The notes beneath the pieces are model-generated. The model was not told the origin of the DNA and made no database searches. It worked only from the letters and a program-made list of their open reading frames with translations. The translations under genes and the position numbers were made by a program. From assembly GCF_004115745.1 (NCBI RefSeq), contig NZ_QXIL01000002.1, positions 124,001 through 188,000 of the forward strand: a stretch of 64,000 nt of DNA, written 5' to 3'. The DNA comes from Levilactobacillus suantsaii (lineage in GTDB: Bacteria; Bacillota; Bacilli; Lactobacillales; Lactobacillaceae). This document shows positions 28,747 through 37,994 of the stretch, in pieces; position 1 is the first letter of the stretch; every line of letters begins with the position of its first letter.

Positions 28747-28884
28747 TCATTTCGTTACTTGGATTTAGTAAGTCAAACGGCCAAGCTCCTGCTTACCTTA
28801 AGTGAAGTCTATTATTATGGTAGCAAAGTTTCTCATTTATTCGATCAACTGTCCGTTTAACTCCCATCCCGCCAGTCTTTAACC

Positions 28885-28932
28885 ACAAAAACGCGCTGCA
28901 AAAATCTAGCTTCTTGCTAACGCGTTTTTTAT
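28885..28932 (-). terminator. Terminator after the GNAT gene at 28962
   Basis: AAAAACGCG and CGCGTTTTTT enclose about 30 bases containing a smaller TAGC/GCTA stem; the minus strand ends in a T-run after the GNAT stop at 28962. Confidence 0.7.
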
Positions 28933-28961
28933 GACTCGACTTCCTATTCAATTTAGTCGGC

Positions 28962-29501
28962 TTAGGCACTTTGACTGTGACGTTGCCCCCGCCAGTCCGA
29001 ACGGCTCAACCCATACATCATCACGTGCACGGTCTCCCCATTATCCAGGGTGTGGGTCTGTAATTCCCCTTCATCGTGCATACCCATCTTGGCCATGACC
29101 CGGCCAGAATTGGGATTCACGCTGGCATAGTGCGCTTCAATCCGCTCTAGCGCCAAGCTGTCAAAACCATAGGCCATTAGAGTCGTCCCCGCTTCCGCCA
29201 CGTACCCGTGGCCCCACGCGGACTGTCGCAAAGCATAGGTCAGTTCACCGGTCGTTTGAGTCATGTGAAATTCATAAAAGCCGATTAGTTGATGGTCACG
29301 CTTCGTTTCCAGCCCAAAGACGGTCCGTGGTTCCGCTAAAAAGTGCGTCGTGAACGCCGCATCAAAAGCGGCCGGGGTCTGAATCGACCGGTAGCGCACG
29401 TACGCGACCACTTGTGGATCTAAAATCAATGCCTGTAACTGGTCGTGGTCGGTCGGCTGAATCGGCCGTAGCACGAGTCGTTCCGTTTCAAAATATGCCA
29501 A
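28962..29501 (-). CDS. GNAT family N-acetyltransferase (RimJ/RimL-like)
   Basis: 179 residues. The RimL-type acetyltransferase 3 fold is shown by MAYFETERLVLRPIQPTDHDQL at the N-terminus, then LTYALRQSAWGHGYVAEA, the acetyl-CoA pyrophosphate loop (Q/RxxGxG/A region), and RIEAHYASVNPNSGRVMAKMGM, where family members place an N-S-x-R/x-V motif. Such enzymes acetylate protein N-termini or small amines; the target is unknown. Monocistronic with its own terminator. Confidence 0.85.
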   Translation of the reverse strand: MAYFETERLVLRPIQPTDHDQLQALILDPQVVAYVRYRSIQTPAAFDAAFTTHFLAEPRTVFGLETKRDHQLIGFYEFHMTQTTGELTYALRQSAWGHGYVAEAGTTLMAYGFDSLALERIEAHYASVNPNSGRVMAKMGMHDEGELQTHTLDNGETVHVMMYGLSRSDWRGQRHSQSA

Positions 29502-29593
29502 ATCTGCACCCCCATTAGTTTATTGCTTTCATTATTATAGTAATGTTGCGCGATTTGTAAATCATTTTAGCTACTTTTTCCCGTATCAGGCGC

Positions 29594-29625
29594 AAAAAAT
29601 GGCGTGAAATCAAGCTTTCACGCCA
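29594..29625 (-). terminator. Terminator downstream of the decayed gene
   Basis: Ten-base stem TGGCGTGAAA/TTTCACGCCA with a six-base loop, followed on the minus strand by TTTTTT. It sits about 90 bases past the end of the pseudogene remnant, as expected if that was once a transcribed gene. Confidence 0.7.
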
Positions 29626-29715
29626 CTAATTATTTTTAAAATCCCTACGGTTTTACATTCCGATTCAAGTTAATCATTATTAGACTTAAAGCACCGCTCG
29701 AACGTCGGCTAAAAT

Positions 29716-29980
29716 CTAGTCGATATCGCCTTTGATGACTTGGCCTTTGTTTTCAATCTGCCGGGATAAGAACTGGTAATCCCGCTTGACCATCATAGCA
29801 TACGCCCCGGACGCTCCGAATGGTTCTTGAATGAACATGGGCGTCACCCGCCCCACAGTTCATCTACACAATTCACAAGACGTTCGCCATCAATAAGCGG
29901 CACCACTTCATCAAGGACGAAGCTGGTAGCAGGATTTTCCAGCTCTTTAATCACTTTATCGGCAATGGATAAATTATTTT
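29716..29980 (-). pseudogene. Decayed gene remnant of unknown family
   Basis: Two overlapping coding-like fragments in different frames. The upstream piece reads IADKVIKELENPATSFVLDE and ends at a TGA after VDELWGG. The next frame, beginning a few bases before that stop, reads VTPMFIQEPFGASGAYAMMV and ends at a TAG at 29716. There is no start codon upstream, only a stop near 29975. This fits a 5'-truncated gene with one frameshift. I do not recognise the family. The rest of the 29502-30068 gap holds only the two terminators. Confidence 0.45.
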
Positions 29981-29990
29981 AAAAAATAGC

Positions 29991-30032
29991 AAAAAAACGT
30001 CGCCAAGCCCAAATTGGGTTTGACGACGCTTT
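29991..30032 (-). terminator. Terminator after fusA
   Basis: Imperfect long stem, AAGCGTCG pairing with CGACGTT and an inner AACCC/GGGCTT, followed by seven T on the minus strand. Ends the rpsL-rpsG-fusA transcript. Confidence 0.85.
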
Positions 30033-30068
30033 GCGTCCGAGTTTCCTCGCACTAAGAACAATTAGCGC

Positions 30069-32168
30069 TTAGTCTTCGACTGGAGTGCCACCATTCTTCT
30101 TGATAATGTCAGCTTGAACACTCTTAGGCGTTGGTTCGTAGTGGTCGAACGTCATGGTAAACGTCCCACGACCCTGCGAAGCAGACCGTAAAGTAGTGGC
30201 GTAACCGAACATTTCGGCTAACGGCACGAATGAGTGAATCATTTGTGCGTTACCGCGGGCTTCCATACCATCGACCCGGCCCCGACGTGCGGTAACCTGA
30301 CCCATGATATCACCCATGTATTCTTCAGGAACTTGGATATCAACCTTCATGATTGGTTCCAAGATCACTGGACCGGCACTCTTAACGGCGTTCCGCAAAG
30401 CCAGAGAAGCGGCAACCTTGAAGGCTGCTTCACTAGAATCGACTTCGTGGTAACTCCCATCATAGAGCTTAGCCTTAACGTCAACTAATGGGTAACCAGC
30501 TAAGACCCCGTTGGCCATCGCTTCTTGTAACCCTTGGTCGACAGATGGGATAAATTCACGTGGAACAACCCCACCAACGATGGCGTCTTCGAATTCGTAA
30601 CCCTTACCACGTTCGTTAGGGGTGAATTCAATCCAAACGTCACCATATTGACCTTTACCACCAGATTGACGAACGAACTTACCTTGAACGGACGTGTCCT
30701 TGGTGAAGGTTTCACGGTAAGCCACTTGTGGCGCACCAATGTTGGCTTCAACCTTGAATTCACGCTTCATCCGGTCAATGATGATGTCCAAGTGAAGTTC
30801 ACCCATTCCGGCAATCAGAGTTTCACCAGTTTCAGGGTTAGTTTCCGCCTGGAAAGTTGGGTCTTCTTCAGAAAGCTTTTGGAGGGCCGTGTTCATCTTG
30901 TCTTGGTCAGCCTTAGTCTTCGGTTCAACGGCAACCTGGATAACTGGATCTGGGAAGTCCATGGATTCCAAGTGCAGTGGGTGATCAGGGTCAGTCAAAG
31001 AATCACCAGTAGTGGTGTTCTTCAACCCAATGGCCCCGGCAATATCACCGGAGAAGACTTCAGGGATTTCTTGACGGTGATTGGAGTGCATTTGCAGCAA
31101 CCGTCCAACCCGTTCACGCTTGTCCTTCGTGGAGTTCAGCACGTAAGAACCAGCTTCCAAGGTTCCGGAGTAAACCCGGATGTAAGTCAACCGACCAACG
31201 AATGGGTCAGTGGCCACCTTGAAGGCCAACGCAGCGAAGGAATCTTCGTCGTTAGCCCGAAGTTCAACGGCGTCACCAGTATCAGGATCCGTGGCGTTGT
31301 AAGGCTTAACATCCAATGGAGATGGTAAGTAGTCCACAACGGCGTCCATCAACATCTGAACACCCTTATCCTTAAAGGCAGAACCAGCGAAAACTGGGAA
31401 CATTTCTAGGGATAACGTTGCCCGCCGAATGGCAGCCTTCAATTCATCCTTAGTGATTTCTTCGTTTTCCAGGTACTTTTCCATGATTTCGTCATCGACG
31501 TCAGCAACGGCTTCGATGATGCCTTCATGGCGCTTTTGAGCTTCTTCCTTCATGTCATCTGGAATGTCGACCGTGTCCCACTTGGAACCTAAGTCGTCCA
31601 TGTCATAAACGTAGGCCTTCATTTCAATCAAGTCGACGACCCCAGTAAAGTTGTCTTCGGCCCCGATTGGCATTTGTAAGGCTACGGCGTTGGCATCCAA
31701 ACGGTCGTGTAAGGATTGAACGGAGAAGTCGAAGTTAGCCCCGATCTTATCCATCTTGTTGACGAACACAATCCGGGGAACACTAAAGTCGGACGCTTGA
31801 CGCCAAACCGTTTCAGTCTGTGGTTCAACTCCGGCTTGAGCATCCAGAACGGCAACGGCACCATCTAAGACCCGTAATGAACGTTCAACTTCAACGGTGA
31901 AGTCCACGTGTCCTGGGGTATCGATGATGTTAATCCGGTGTTCCTTCCACTCCGCCGTAGTTGCGGCAGACGTGATCGTGATCCCACGTTCTTGTTCTTG
32001 TTCCATCCAGTCCATTTGTGAAGCCCCATCGTGGGTTTCACCAATTTTATGGATCTTACCAGTGTAATACAGGATACGCTCAGTAGTCGTCGTCTTCCCG
32101 GCATCGATGTGGGCCATGATACCGATGTTACGCGTCTTCTCAAGCGGAAATTCACGAGTATTAGCCAT
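30069..32168 (-). CDS. fusA: Translation elongation factor G
   Basis: 699-residue GTPase driving ribosomal translocation. G1 is [12 protein letters not shown], the switch I region contains [12 protein letters not shown]3 is DTPGHVDF, and G4 is VNKMDKIGA. Domain IV and V blocks, [16 protein letters not shown] and [16 protein letters not shown], are present. The start at 32168 gives [17 protein letters not shown] and follows GAGGAGTTACACATTA; a 20-codon upstream extension of the frame lacks family similarity. Third gene of the str operon. Confidence 0.98.
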   Translation of the reverse strand: MANTREFPLEKTRNIGIMAHIDAGKTTTTERILYYTGKIHKIGETHDGASQMDWMEQEQERGITITSAATTAEWKEHRINIIDTPGHVDFTVEVERSLRVLDGAVAVLDAQAGVEPQTETVWRQASDFSVPRIVFVNKMDKIGANFDFSVQSLHDRLDANAVALQMPIGAEDNFTGVVDLIEMKAYVYDMDDLGSKWDTVDIPDDMKEEAQKRHEGIIEAVADVDDEIMEKYLENEEITKDELKAAIRRATLSLEMFPVFAGSAFKDKGVQMLMDAVVDYLPSPLDVKPYNATDPDTGDAVELRANDEDSFAALAFKVATDPFVGRLTYIRVYSGTLEAGSYVLNSTKDKRERVGRLLQMHSNHRQEIPEVFSGDIAGAIGLKNTTTGDSLTDPDHPLHLESMDFPDPVIQVAVEPKTKADQDKMNTALQKLSEEDPTFQAETNPETGETLIAGMGELHLDIIIDRMKREFKVEANIGAPQVAYRETFTKDTSVQGKFVRQSGGKGQYGDVWIEFTPNERGKGYEFEDAIVGGVVPREFIPSVDQGLQEAMANGVLAGYPLVDVKAKLYDGSYHEVDSSEAAFKVAASLALRNAVKSAGPVILEPIMKVDIQVPEEYMGDIMGQVTARRGRVDGMEARGNAQMIHSFVPLAEMFGYATTLRSASQGRGTFTMTFDHYEPTPKSVQADIIKKNGGTPVED

Positions 32169-32210
32169 GATTAATGTGTAACTCCTCTCAAAATGATCGT
32201 CGTTTGAACA

Positions 32211-32249
32211 AAAGGTGGCTACCATCATCTATAGATTGTAGCCACCTCT
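32211..32249 (-). terminator. Terminator-like hairpin between rpsG and fusA
   Basis: Perfect ten-base stem AGGTGGCTAC/GTAGCCACCT with a 15-base loop, followed on the minus strand by TTTTGTT. It lies 43 bases before the fusA start, within a 185-base gap. A partial terminator here would lower fusA relative to rpsL-rpsG or mark an internal promoter for fusA. Confidence 0.65.
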
Positions 32250-32353
32250 AAATTAAAGGATTACTCCTTTAAACTAGAGCGGTAAACGTGGCTAGCACGT
32301 TTTGCCCCAGTATTCTAGCACACTGACGGACGTGCAGTTTAAAAACTGCTCGC

Positions 32354-32824
32354 TTACCAGCGGTAGTGGGCGAAGGCCCGGTTAGCATCAGCCATCCGGT
32401 GAGTGTCTTCACGCTTCTTAACCGCAGCACCAGTGTTGTTAGCGGCATCCATGATTTCACGAGCAAGCCGTTCAACCATGGTATGTTCGCCCCGGAGCCG
32501 TGCGTATTGCACGATCCAACGCAAGCCTAACGTCGTCCGCCGGTCTGGGCGAACTTCGATTGGGACTTGGTAGTTAGAACCCCCAACCCGCCGTGCCTTG
32601 ACTTCCAAGACAGGCATAACGTTCTTCATTGCTTCTTCGAACGTTTCTACGGGGTCGTTGTTCGTTTCGTTTTTGATGATGTCAAATGCACCATAAATAA
32701 TCTTAGTGGAAGTTCCACGTTTCCCATCCATCATCGTGTGGTTAATCAAACGAGTAACCAGCTTTGAGTTGTAGATTGGATCAGGAAGGACTTCACGCTT
32801 TTGTACGTTTCCTTTTCTAGGCAT
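32354..32824 (-). CDS. rpsG: 30S ribosomal protein S7
   Basis: 156 residues, the family length, nucleates assembly of the 30S head. Begins [41 protein letters not shown] is the rRNA-binding signature. Located 71 bases after rpsL. Confidence 0.98.
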   Translation of the reverse strand: MPRKGNVQKREVLPDPIYNSKLVTRLINHTMMDGKRGTSTKIIYGAFDIIKNETNNDPVETFEEAMKNVMPVLEVKARRVGGSNYQVPIEVRPDRRTTLGLRWIVQYARLRGEHTMVERLAREIMDAANNTGAAVKKREDTHRMADANRAFAHYRW

Positions 32825-32895
32825 TATTCAATATCCTCCTTGAAGTAACTTGTTTAGAAGCTGACGGCAACCGTGCAGCTGCTAACATGATTCTT

Positions 32896-33309
32896 TTAGT
32901 TCTTAGGCTTCTTAGTACCGTACTTGGAACGGCCTTGACGACGGTCAGTCACACCGGCCGTATCAAGCGCACCACGAACAATGTGGTAACGAACCCCAGG
33001 TAAATCCCTTACCCGGCCACCACGGATTAAGACAACACTATGCTCTTGCAAGTTGTGTCCAACCCCTGGAATGTAAGCAGTCACTTCAATTAAGTTAGAT
33101 AAACGCACACGCGCGTACTTCCGTAAAGCTGAGTTAGGCTTCTTTGGCGTCATCGTTCCAACACGAGTGGCCACGCCCCGCTTTTGCGGAGCAGGATTCT
33201 TAACTTGCGCCTTCTTGTAACTGTTATACCCATAGTTTAAAGCTGGGGCATCTGATTTCGAACTTTTAGATTTACGACCTTTACGTACCAATTGGTTGAT
33301 AGTAGGCAT
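32896..33309 (-). CDS. rpsL: 30S ribosomal protein S12
   Basis: 137 residues, decoding-centre protein. [18 protein letters not shown]-type loop reads [16 protein letters not shown], with the lysine (K in PKKPNS) at the classical streptomycin-resistance site unchanged, and [17 protein letters not shown] carries the second resistance region also in wild-type form. First gene of the str operon. Confidence 0.98.
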   Translation of the reverse strand: MPTINQLVRKGRKSKSSKSDAPALNYGYNSYKKAQVKNPAPQKRGVATRVGTMTPKKPNSALRKYARVRLSNLIEVTAYIPGVGHNLQEHSVVLIRGGRVRDLPGVRYHIVRGALDTAGVTDRRQGRSKYGTKKPKN

Positions 33310-33361
33310 CTAAATAGTCCTCCTTTCCATATCTTTGCTAGATTTTTAAGTCCACACATCC

Positions 33362-33398
33362 AGGTGGTTCATTTTTCTTTAAAGAAAAAGCCACCACA
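33362..33398 (-). repeat. Hairpin in the rpsL leader
   Basis: On the minus strand GGTGG and CCACC enclose a TTTTTCTTT/AAAGAAAAA stem in the 5' leader of rpsL, about 50-90 bases before its start codon. It is AT-rich inside and lacks a T-run at its 3' side; role unknown. Confidence 0.45.
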
Positions 33399-33493
33399 AT
33401 GGTGTCTGTCAATTGAAGTGTCCTCCTCGCCGTCCAGTCAGCATGTCCGGTAAAAATAATACCAAAGACCTGTCTGCGAAAAGCACCTTGAAT

Positions 33494-33522
33494 AGAATAC
33501 CACGCACGTCAAAGACTGTCAA
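33494..33522 (-). promoter_or_regulatory. Promoter of the rpsL-rpsG-fusA operon
   Basis: Perfect TTGACA (33517-33522), 17-base spacer, TATTCT (33494-33499). It gives a leader of about 180 nt before rpsL and lies about 70 bases from the divergent prepilin peptidase start. Confidence 0.85.
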
Positions 33523-33589
33523 CTTGCCGTTTTCAAAATCCCTCAAACTTTTCGTCGGAGTTTGCGGAAATGATTCTGAGGTGATAATC

Positions 33590-34264
33590 ATGACGTTAAT
33601 TCTTTTTATCTACGGGTGTTGCATGGGCTCCTTTATCGTGGCAGCCGCCCACCGCTACACAACCCACGAATCACTACTCTTTCCGGCTTCACACTGCGAC
33701 TGGTGTCAAACGCCATTAGCCGCTTGGCAACTGGTACCGGGAGTCAGCTACTGGCTACTTCGCGGCCGATGCTTCTACTGTCATAGTCCAATCCCCCCAA
33801 CGACCGTGTTGGTCGAGTTAGGTTGTGGGCTACTCCTTACGACCTACCACACCCCCACTGACTGGCACCCCATCGCGTGGCTCCTTCTTTGGGGCTACGC
33901 CGCCCTTTGTGACCGAACCAACCTGACGTTTCCCGCCTGGATTGGGGTCGCGAACCTTTTAGTGGCACCGCACATCTGGTCATTTAGTACTGGCGCCTGG
34001 TTGTTGGGGAGCTACTTCTTGATTCACGTACTTTGGCCCCGGTGGCCTCGTCCCTGGATTGGGGATGGTGATCTCGAATTCATTATCAGCTATTTGATTA
34101 CTTGGGGACTTTGGGCGACCAGTCAGTGGTTAGTGGTCGCTTGCGGGCTCGCTCTAGCAACCACCCGCAAGACGCCACGTGCACGTTTTGCATTCATTCC
34201 AGCATTGACCCTTAGTGCTTGGTTTTGGTGGGGCTGGTCAACCTGGATTCCGTCCCCATTATAA
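33590..34264 (+). CDS. comC: Prepilin peptidase (A24 family, ComC-like)
   Basis: 224-residue membrane aspartic peptidase that cleaves and often methylates type IV prepilin-like proteins, in lactobacilli the ComG competence pseudopilins. It has a short N-terminal hydrophobic segment (MTLILFIYGCCMGSF), then the cytoplasmic zinc domain with two CxxC pairs, CDWC and CFYC, then several membrane segments. The catalytic aspartates are probably those in ALCDRTNLTFP and IGDGDLEF. The start at 33590 has GAGGTG seven bases upstream. It is a lone plus-strand gene between rpsL and rpoC; com genes are not nearby. Confidence 0.88.
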   Translation: MTLILFIYGCCMGSFIVAAAHRYTTHESLLFPASHCDWCQTPLAAWQLVPGVSYWLLRGRCFYCHSPIPPTTVLVELGCGLLLTTYHTPTDWHPIAWLLLWGYAALCDRTNLTFPAWIGVANLLVAPHIWSFSTGAWLLGSYFLIHVLWPRWPRPWIGDGDLEFIISYLITWGLWATSQWLVVACGLALATTRKTPRARFAFIPALTLSAWFWWGWSTWIPSPL

Positions 34265-34267
34265 GAC

Positions 34268-34306
34268 AAAGAGCAGGTCAGCCGTAAGGCCAACCTGCTC
34301 TTTTAT
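34268..34306. terminator. Bidirectional terminator between the prepilin peptidase gene and rpoC
   Basis: Stem AAAGAGCAGGT/ACCTGCTCTTT with an inner GCC/GGC pair; both strands end in a run of A before and T after the stem. Serves converging comC (+) and rpoC (-). Confidence 0.9.
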
Positions 34307-34325
34307 CTTTCACTTAATTGTTCAA

Positions 34326-37300
34326 TTAAGCTTGGGAGTCTTCTTGCATTTGCTTTTCGAGGTCGCTGATTGAGTAAACGCCCTCCGTTGAAGCACTGCC
34401 GACTTCCTTGGGTTTGATCTGTCGGTAATCTGGCATCCCAGTCCCGGCAGGAATAATCTTCCCAATGATAACATTTTCCTTCAACCCAACTAACGGGTCG
34501 TTCTTGCCGCGGATAGCCGCGTCGGTCAGAACCCGCGTCGTTTCTTGGAAGGAAGCTGCAGATAAGAAACTGTTCGTTTCCAACGCAGCCTTGGTAATCC
34601 CGAGGATCACCGGACGAGCCGTTGCCGCAATGCCACCAGAAATCAACGTCTGGTAGTTAGCGCGCCGGAAGTCCTGGATATCCATCAGGGTACCTGGTAA
34701 GACATCGGTGTCACCTGGATCCATGATGCGAACCTTCCGGAGCATCTGCCGAACCATGATTTCCACGTGCTTATCACTGATAGCCACACCTTGCATCCGG
34801 TAAACCCGTTGAACTTCACCTAAGATATAGGTCTCAGTAGACAAGACGTCCCGAACTCGGAGCAGTTCCTTCGGATCGACAGACCCGACGTTCAAGGCTG
34901 CCCCACGGTGCACAAAGTCGCCTTCGGAAACCCGCATCCGGGCCGTAATTGGCAACGTGTAGCTCCGCGTATCGGATTCACCTTTAATGGTGACTTCCTT
35001 AGTCCGTTCAGCCGGATTTTCTTCGATCTTTTCAACCGTCCCGGTGACTTCAGTAATCTCAGCTTTACCTTTAGGGTTCCGAGATTCAAACAATTCTTGA
35101 ACCCGGGGAAGCCCTTGGGTGATATCTTCGTTACCAGCCACACCACCGGTATGGAAGTTCCGCATGGTTAACTGCGTCCCTGGTTCACCGATAGATTGCG
35201 CGGCAACCGTTCCGACAGCTTCACCAACTTCAACTTCATCACCAGTAGCCATGTTCCGACCGTAGCAGCGTTCACAAACCCCGTGTTCTGTGTTGCAAGT
35301 AAAGGCAGACCGAATCGTGACTTCTTGAACCCCAGCATCAACGATCTTCTGGGCGGTGTCTTCAACAATCATTTGGTTCTTCGGTACAATCACATCACCA
35401 GTTTGTGGATCAATGACGGACTTCTGGGTGTAACGACCAAGAATCCGGTCGTACAATGGTTCGATCATTTCGTTACCATCGGTGATGGCCCGAATCTTCA
35501 AACCACGGTCAGTCCCACAGTCCTTTTCCCGAATAATCACGTCTTGGGCCACATCAACCAGCCGCCGCGTCAGGTAACCTGAGTTGGCAGTCTTCAAGGC
35601 CGTATCGGTCATCCCTTTACGAGCCCCGTGGGTCGAAATGAACATTTCCATGACGGAGAGTCCTTCACGGAAGTTAGAGGTGATAGGCAGTTCCATGATT
35701 TCACCATTTGGCGCCGCCATCAAACCACGCATCCCGGCTAACTGGGTAAAGTTAGAAATGTTCCCCCGAGCCCCAGAATCACTCATCATAAAGATTGGGT
35801 TCTGTTGCTCGAAACTGTGAATCAAGGCGTTTTGAATGTCGTCCTTGGCGTCGTTCCAGATGCCAATAACGCGTTCGTAACGTTCATGGTCGGTAATCAA
35901 ACCACGCCGGAATTGCTTCGTGACCGTCTTGACCTTCTTGTGGGCTTCGTCGATGATGACTGGCTTTTCTTTCAAGTCAGTGATATCGGAAATCCCCACA
36001 GTCAACCCAGACTTAGTAGATTCATCGTACCCTAAGTCCTTGATCCGGTCCAAGAGTTCGGACGTCGCGGTAACCTTGTATTGTTGGTAAACCGACGCAA
36101 TGATGTCACTCAAGAAGCCCTTCTTAAATGGCCCGATGAGTTCTGCATTTTGCAGGTAATCATGAATGTCTTCGCCCGGTGCCAAGAAGTACTTGTCCGG
36201 AACGTAACCGTTCAAATTCGTGTCCGTCGGTTCGTTCAAGTATGGGAACGACTTCGGCAGGATGTTGTTGAAAATCAACTTCCCAACGGTCGTCACCATG
36301 ATTTTTTGCCGTTGTTCGTCGGTGAACGGCTTGTCTGGCATGGAGGAAACTTGAACCCCAACCCGGGTGTGCCAGTGCACTAACCCGTTACGGTAAGCCA
36401 AGACGGCTTCGTTCAAGTCGGTGAAGATCATGCCTTCACCTTCCCGACCGGATTCTTCCATCGTCAGGTAGTAGTTCCCGATAACCATATCTTGAGAAGG
36501 CGCCACAACTGGTTTCCCAGAAGCTGGGGCTAAGATATGGTGCGCCGCAAGCATCAGCAACCGTGCTTCCGCTTGGGCTTCGTCAGACAGCGGCACGTGG
36601 ATGGCCATTTGGTCCCCATCGAAATCGGCGTTGTAAGCTTCACACGCCAACGGGTGCAACCGCATCGCTTTTCCACTGACCAGGACGGGTTCAAAGGCTT
36701 GAATCCCTAACCGGTGAAGCGTAGGGGCCCGGTTCAACAGAACGGGGTGTTCCTTGATAACATCTTCCAAAACGTTAAAGACGTCATCGTCTTCCCGGTC
36801 GATTTGCCGCTTAGCGTTCTTGATGTTCGACGCCAAACCCCGAGCAACCAGTTTCTTCATGATGAACGGCCGGAAGAGTTCCAGCGCCATCGGAACGGGC
36901 AAGCCCATTTGGTTGAACTTCAAAGAAGGCCCAACGTCGATAACGGAACGACCAGAGTAGTCAACCCGCTTCCCCAGCAAGTTTTGCCGGAACCGACCTT
37001 GCTTCCCTTTTAGCATGTGGGACAGTGACTTCAACGGCCGGTTACCCGGTCCAGCCACTGGCCGACCGCGCCGACCATTATCGATCAACGCATCGACAGC
37101 TTCTTGCAACATCCGCTTTTCGTTTTGCACGATGATGCCGGGGGCATTCAAATCAAGCAACCGCTTGAGTCGACTGTTCCGGTTGATGACCCGACGGTAC
37201 AGGTCGTTCAAGTCGGACGTGGCAAACCGGCCACCTTCCAACTGAACCATCGGCCGTAAGTCAGGCGGAATGACCGGAATGGCATCCATAACCATCCACT

Positions 37301-37973
37301 CCGGACGGTTACCCGACGTCACGAAGGCTTCCAAGATGTCCAAACGACGAACGGCCCGCGTCCGCTTTTGGCCAGTGGCTTCCTTCAAAGCTTCTTTTAA
37401 TTCTTTAACTTCTTTATCCAAATCGACAGCCATCAATAACTTCTTAATGGCTTCGGCGCCCATTTCAGCCTTGAAGGCCTTGGAGCCGTATTCGGCAACC
37501 TTATCCCGGTAATCGCGTTCGGACAGCAATTGCTTGCGTTCCAACGCAGTGTCACCTGGGTCTAAGACAACGTAGGAAGCGAAGTAGATAATTTCTTCCA
37601 ACGCCCGGGGACTCATATCAAGGACCAAGCCCATCCGACTTGGGATTCCCTTGAAGTACCAGATGTGCGTTACTGGCGCAGCCAGTTCAATGTGGCCCAT
37701 CCGTTCCCGACGTACCTTGGAGCGGGTAACTTCGACCCCACAACGGTCACAAACGACACCCTTGTAACGGATGCGCTTGTACTTCCCACAAGCACATTCC
37801 CAGTCCTTAGTAGGACCGAAGATGCGTTCGTCGAACAGACCGTCTTTTTCCGGTTTCAACGTCCGGTAGTTGATGGTTTCTGGCTTTTTGACTTCACCAT
37901 AAGACCAACTGCGGATCTTATCTGGTGAGGCGAGTCCGATTTGCATACTTTCGAACTTATTGACATCGACCAA
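34326..37973 (-). CDS. rpoC: RNA polymerase beta' subunit
   Basis: 1215 residues. The N-terminal zinc ribbon is [20 protein letters not shown]. The catalytic magnesium-binding loop is [13 protein letters not shown], and the trigger-loop region [16 protein letters not shown] is intact. The second zinc site is in [13 protein letters not shown]. The start is TTG at 37973 ([14 protein letters not shown]) with GGGAGG about eight bases upstream. It lies 21 bases after rpoB. No insertion or truncation is visible. Confidence 0.98.
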   Translation of the reverse strand: MVDVNKFESMQIGLASPDKIRSWSYGEVKKPETINYRTLKPEKDGLFDERIFGPTKDWECACGKYKRIRYKGVVCDRCGVEVTRSKVRRERMGHIELAAPVTHIWYFKGIPSRMGLVLDMSPRALEEIIYFASYVVLDPGDTALERKQLLSERDYRDKVAEYGSKAFKAEMGAEAIKKLLMAVDLDKEVKELKEALKEATGQKRTRAVRRLDILEAFVTSGNRPEWMVMDAIPVIPPDLRPMVQLEGGRFATSDLNDLYRRVINRNSRLKRLLDLNAPGIIVQNEKRMLQEAVDALIDNGRRGRPVAGPGNRPLKSLSHMLKGKQGRFRQNLLGKRVDYSGRSVIDVGPSLKFNQMGLPVPMALELFRPFIMKKLVARGLASNIKNAKRQIDREDDDVFNVLEDVIKEHPVLLNRAPTLHRLGIQAFEPVLVSGKAMRLHPLACEAYNADFDGDQMAIHVPLSDEAQAEARLLMLAAHHILAPASGKPVVAPSQDMVIGNYYLTMEESGREGEGMIFTDLNEAVLAYRNGLVHWHTRVGVQVSSMPDKPFTDEQRQKIMVTTVGKLIFNNILPKSFPYLNEPTDTNLNGYVPDKYFLAPGEDIHDYLQNAELIGPFKKGFLSDIIASVYQQYKVTATSELLDRIKDLGYDESTKSGLTVGISDITDLKEKPVIIDEAHKKVKTVTKQFRRGLITDHERYERVIGIWNDAKDDIQNALIHSFEQQNPIFMMSDSGARGNISNFTQLAGMRGLMAAPNGEIMELPITSNFREGLSVMEMFISTHGARKGMTDTALKTANSGYLTRRLVDVAQDVIIREKDCGTDRGLKIRAITDGNEMIEPLYDRILGRYTQKSVIDPQTGDVIVPKNQMIVEDTAQKIVDAGVQEVTIRSAFTCNTEHGVCERCYGRNMATGDEVEVGEAVGTVAAQSIGEPGTQLTMRNFHTGGVAGNEDITQGLPRVQELFESRNPKGKAEITEVTGTVEKIEENPAERTKEVTIKGESDTRSYTLPITARMRVSEGDFVHRGAALNVGSVDPKELLRVRDVLSTETYILGEVQRVYRMQGVAISDKHVEIMVRQMLRKVRIMDPGDTDVLPGTLMDIQDFRRANYQTLISGGIAATARPVILGITKAALETNSFLSAASFQETTRVLTDAAIRGKNDPLVGLKENVIIGKIIPAGTGMPDYRQIKPKEVGSASTEGVYSISDLEKQMQEDSQA

Positions 37974-37994
37974 AGAAGCGACCTCCCTTATGAA

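Noticed and set aside
30534-31328. Long plus-strand frame of 264 residues
   Set aside because: It is antisense to fusA, whose EF-G motifs are complete; the long frame follows from codon bias.
28653-33559. Shared CCTCAAACTTTT near both the S10 promoter (28656) and str promoter (33540)
   Set aside because: The copies lie on different sides of their promoters (leader versus upstream) and the match is short, so it is probably chance.
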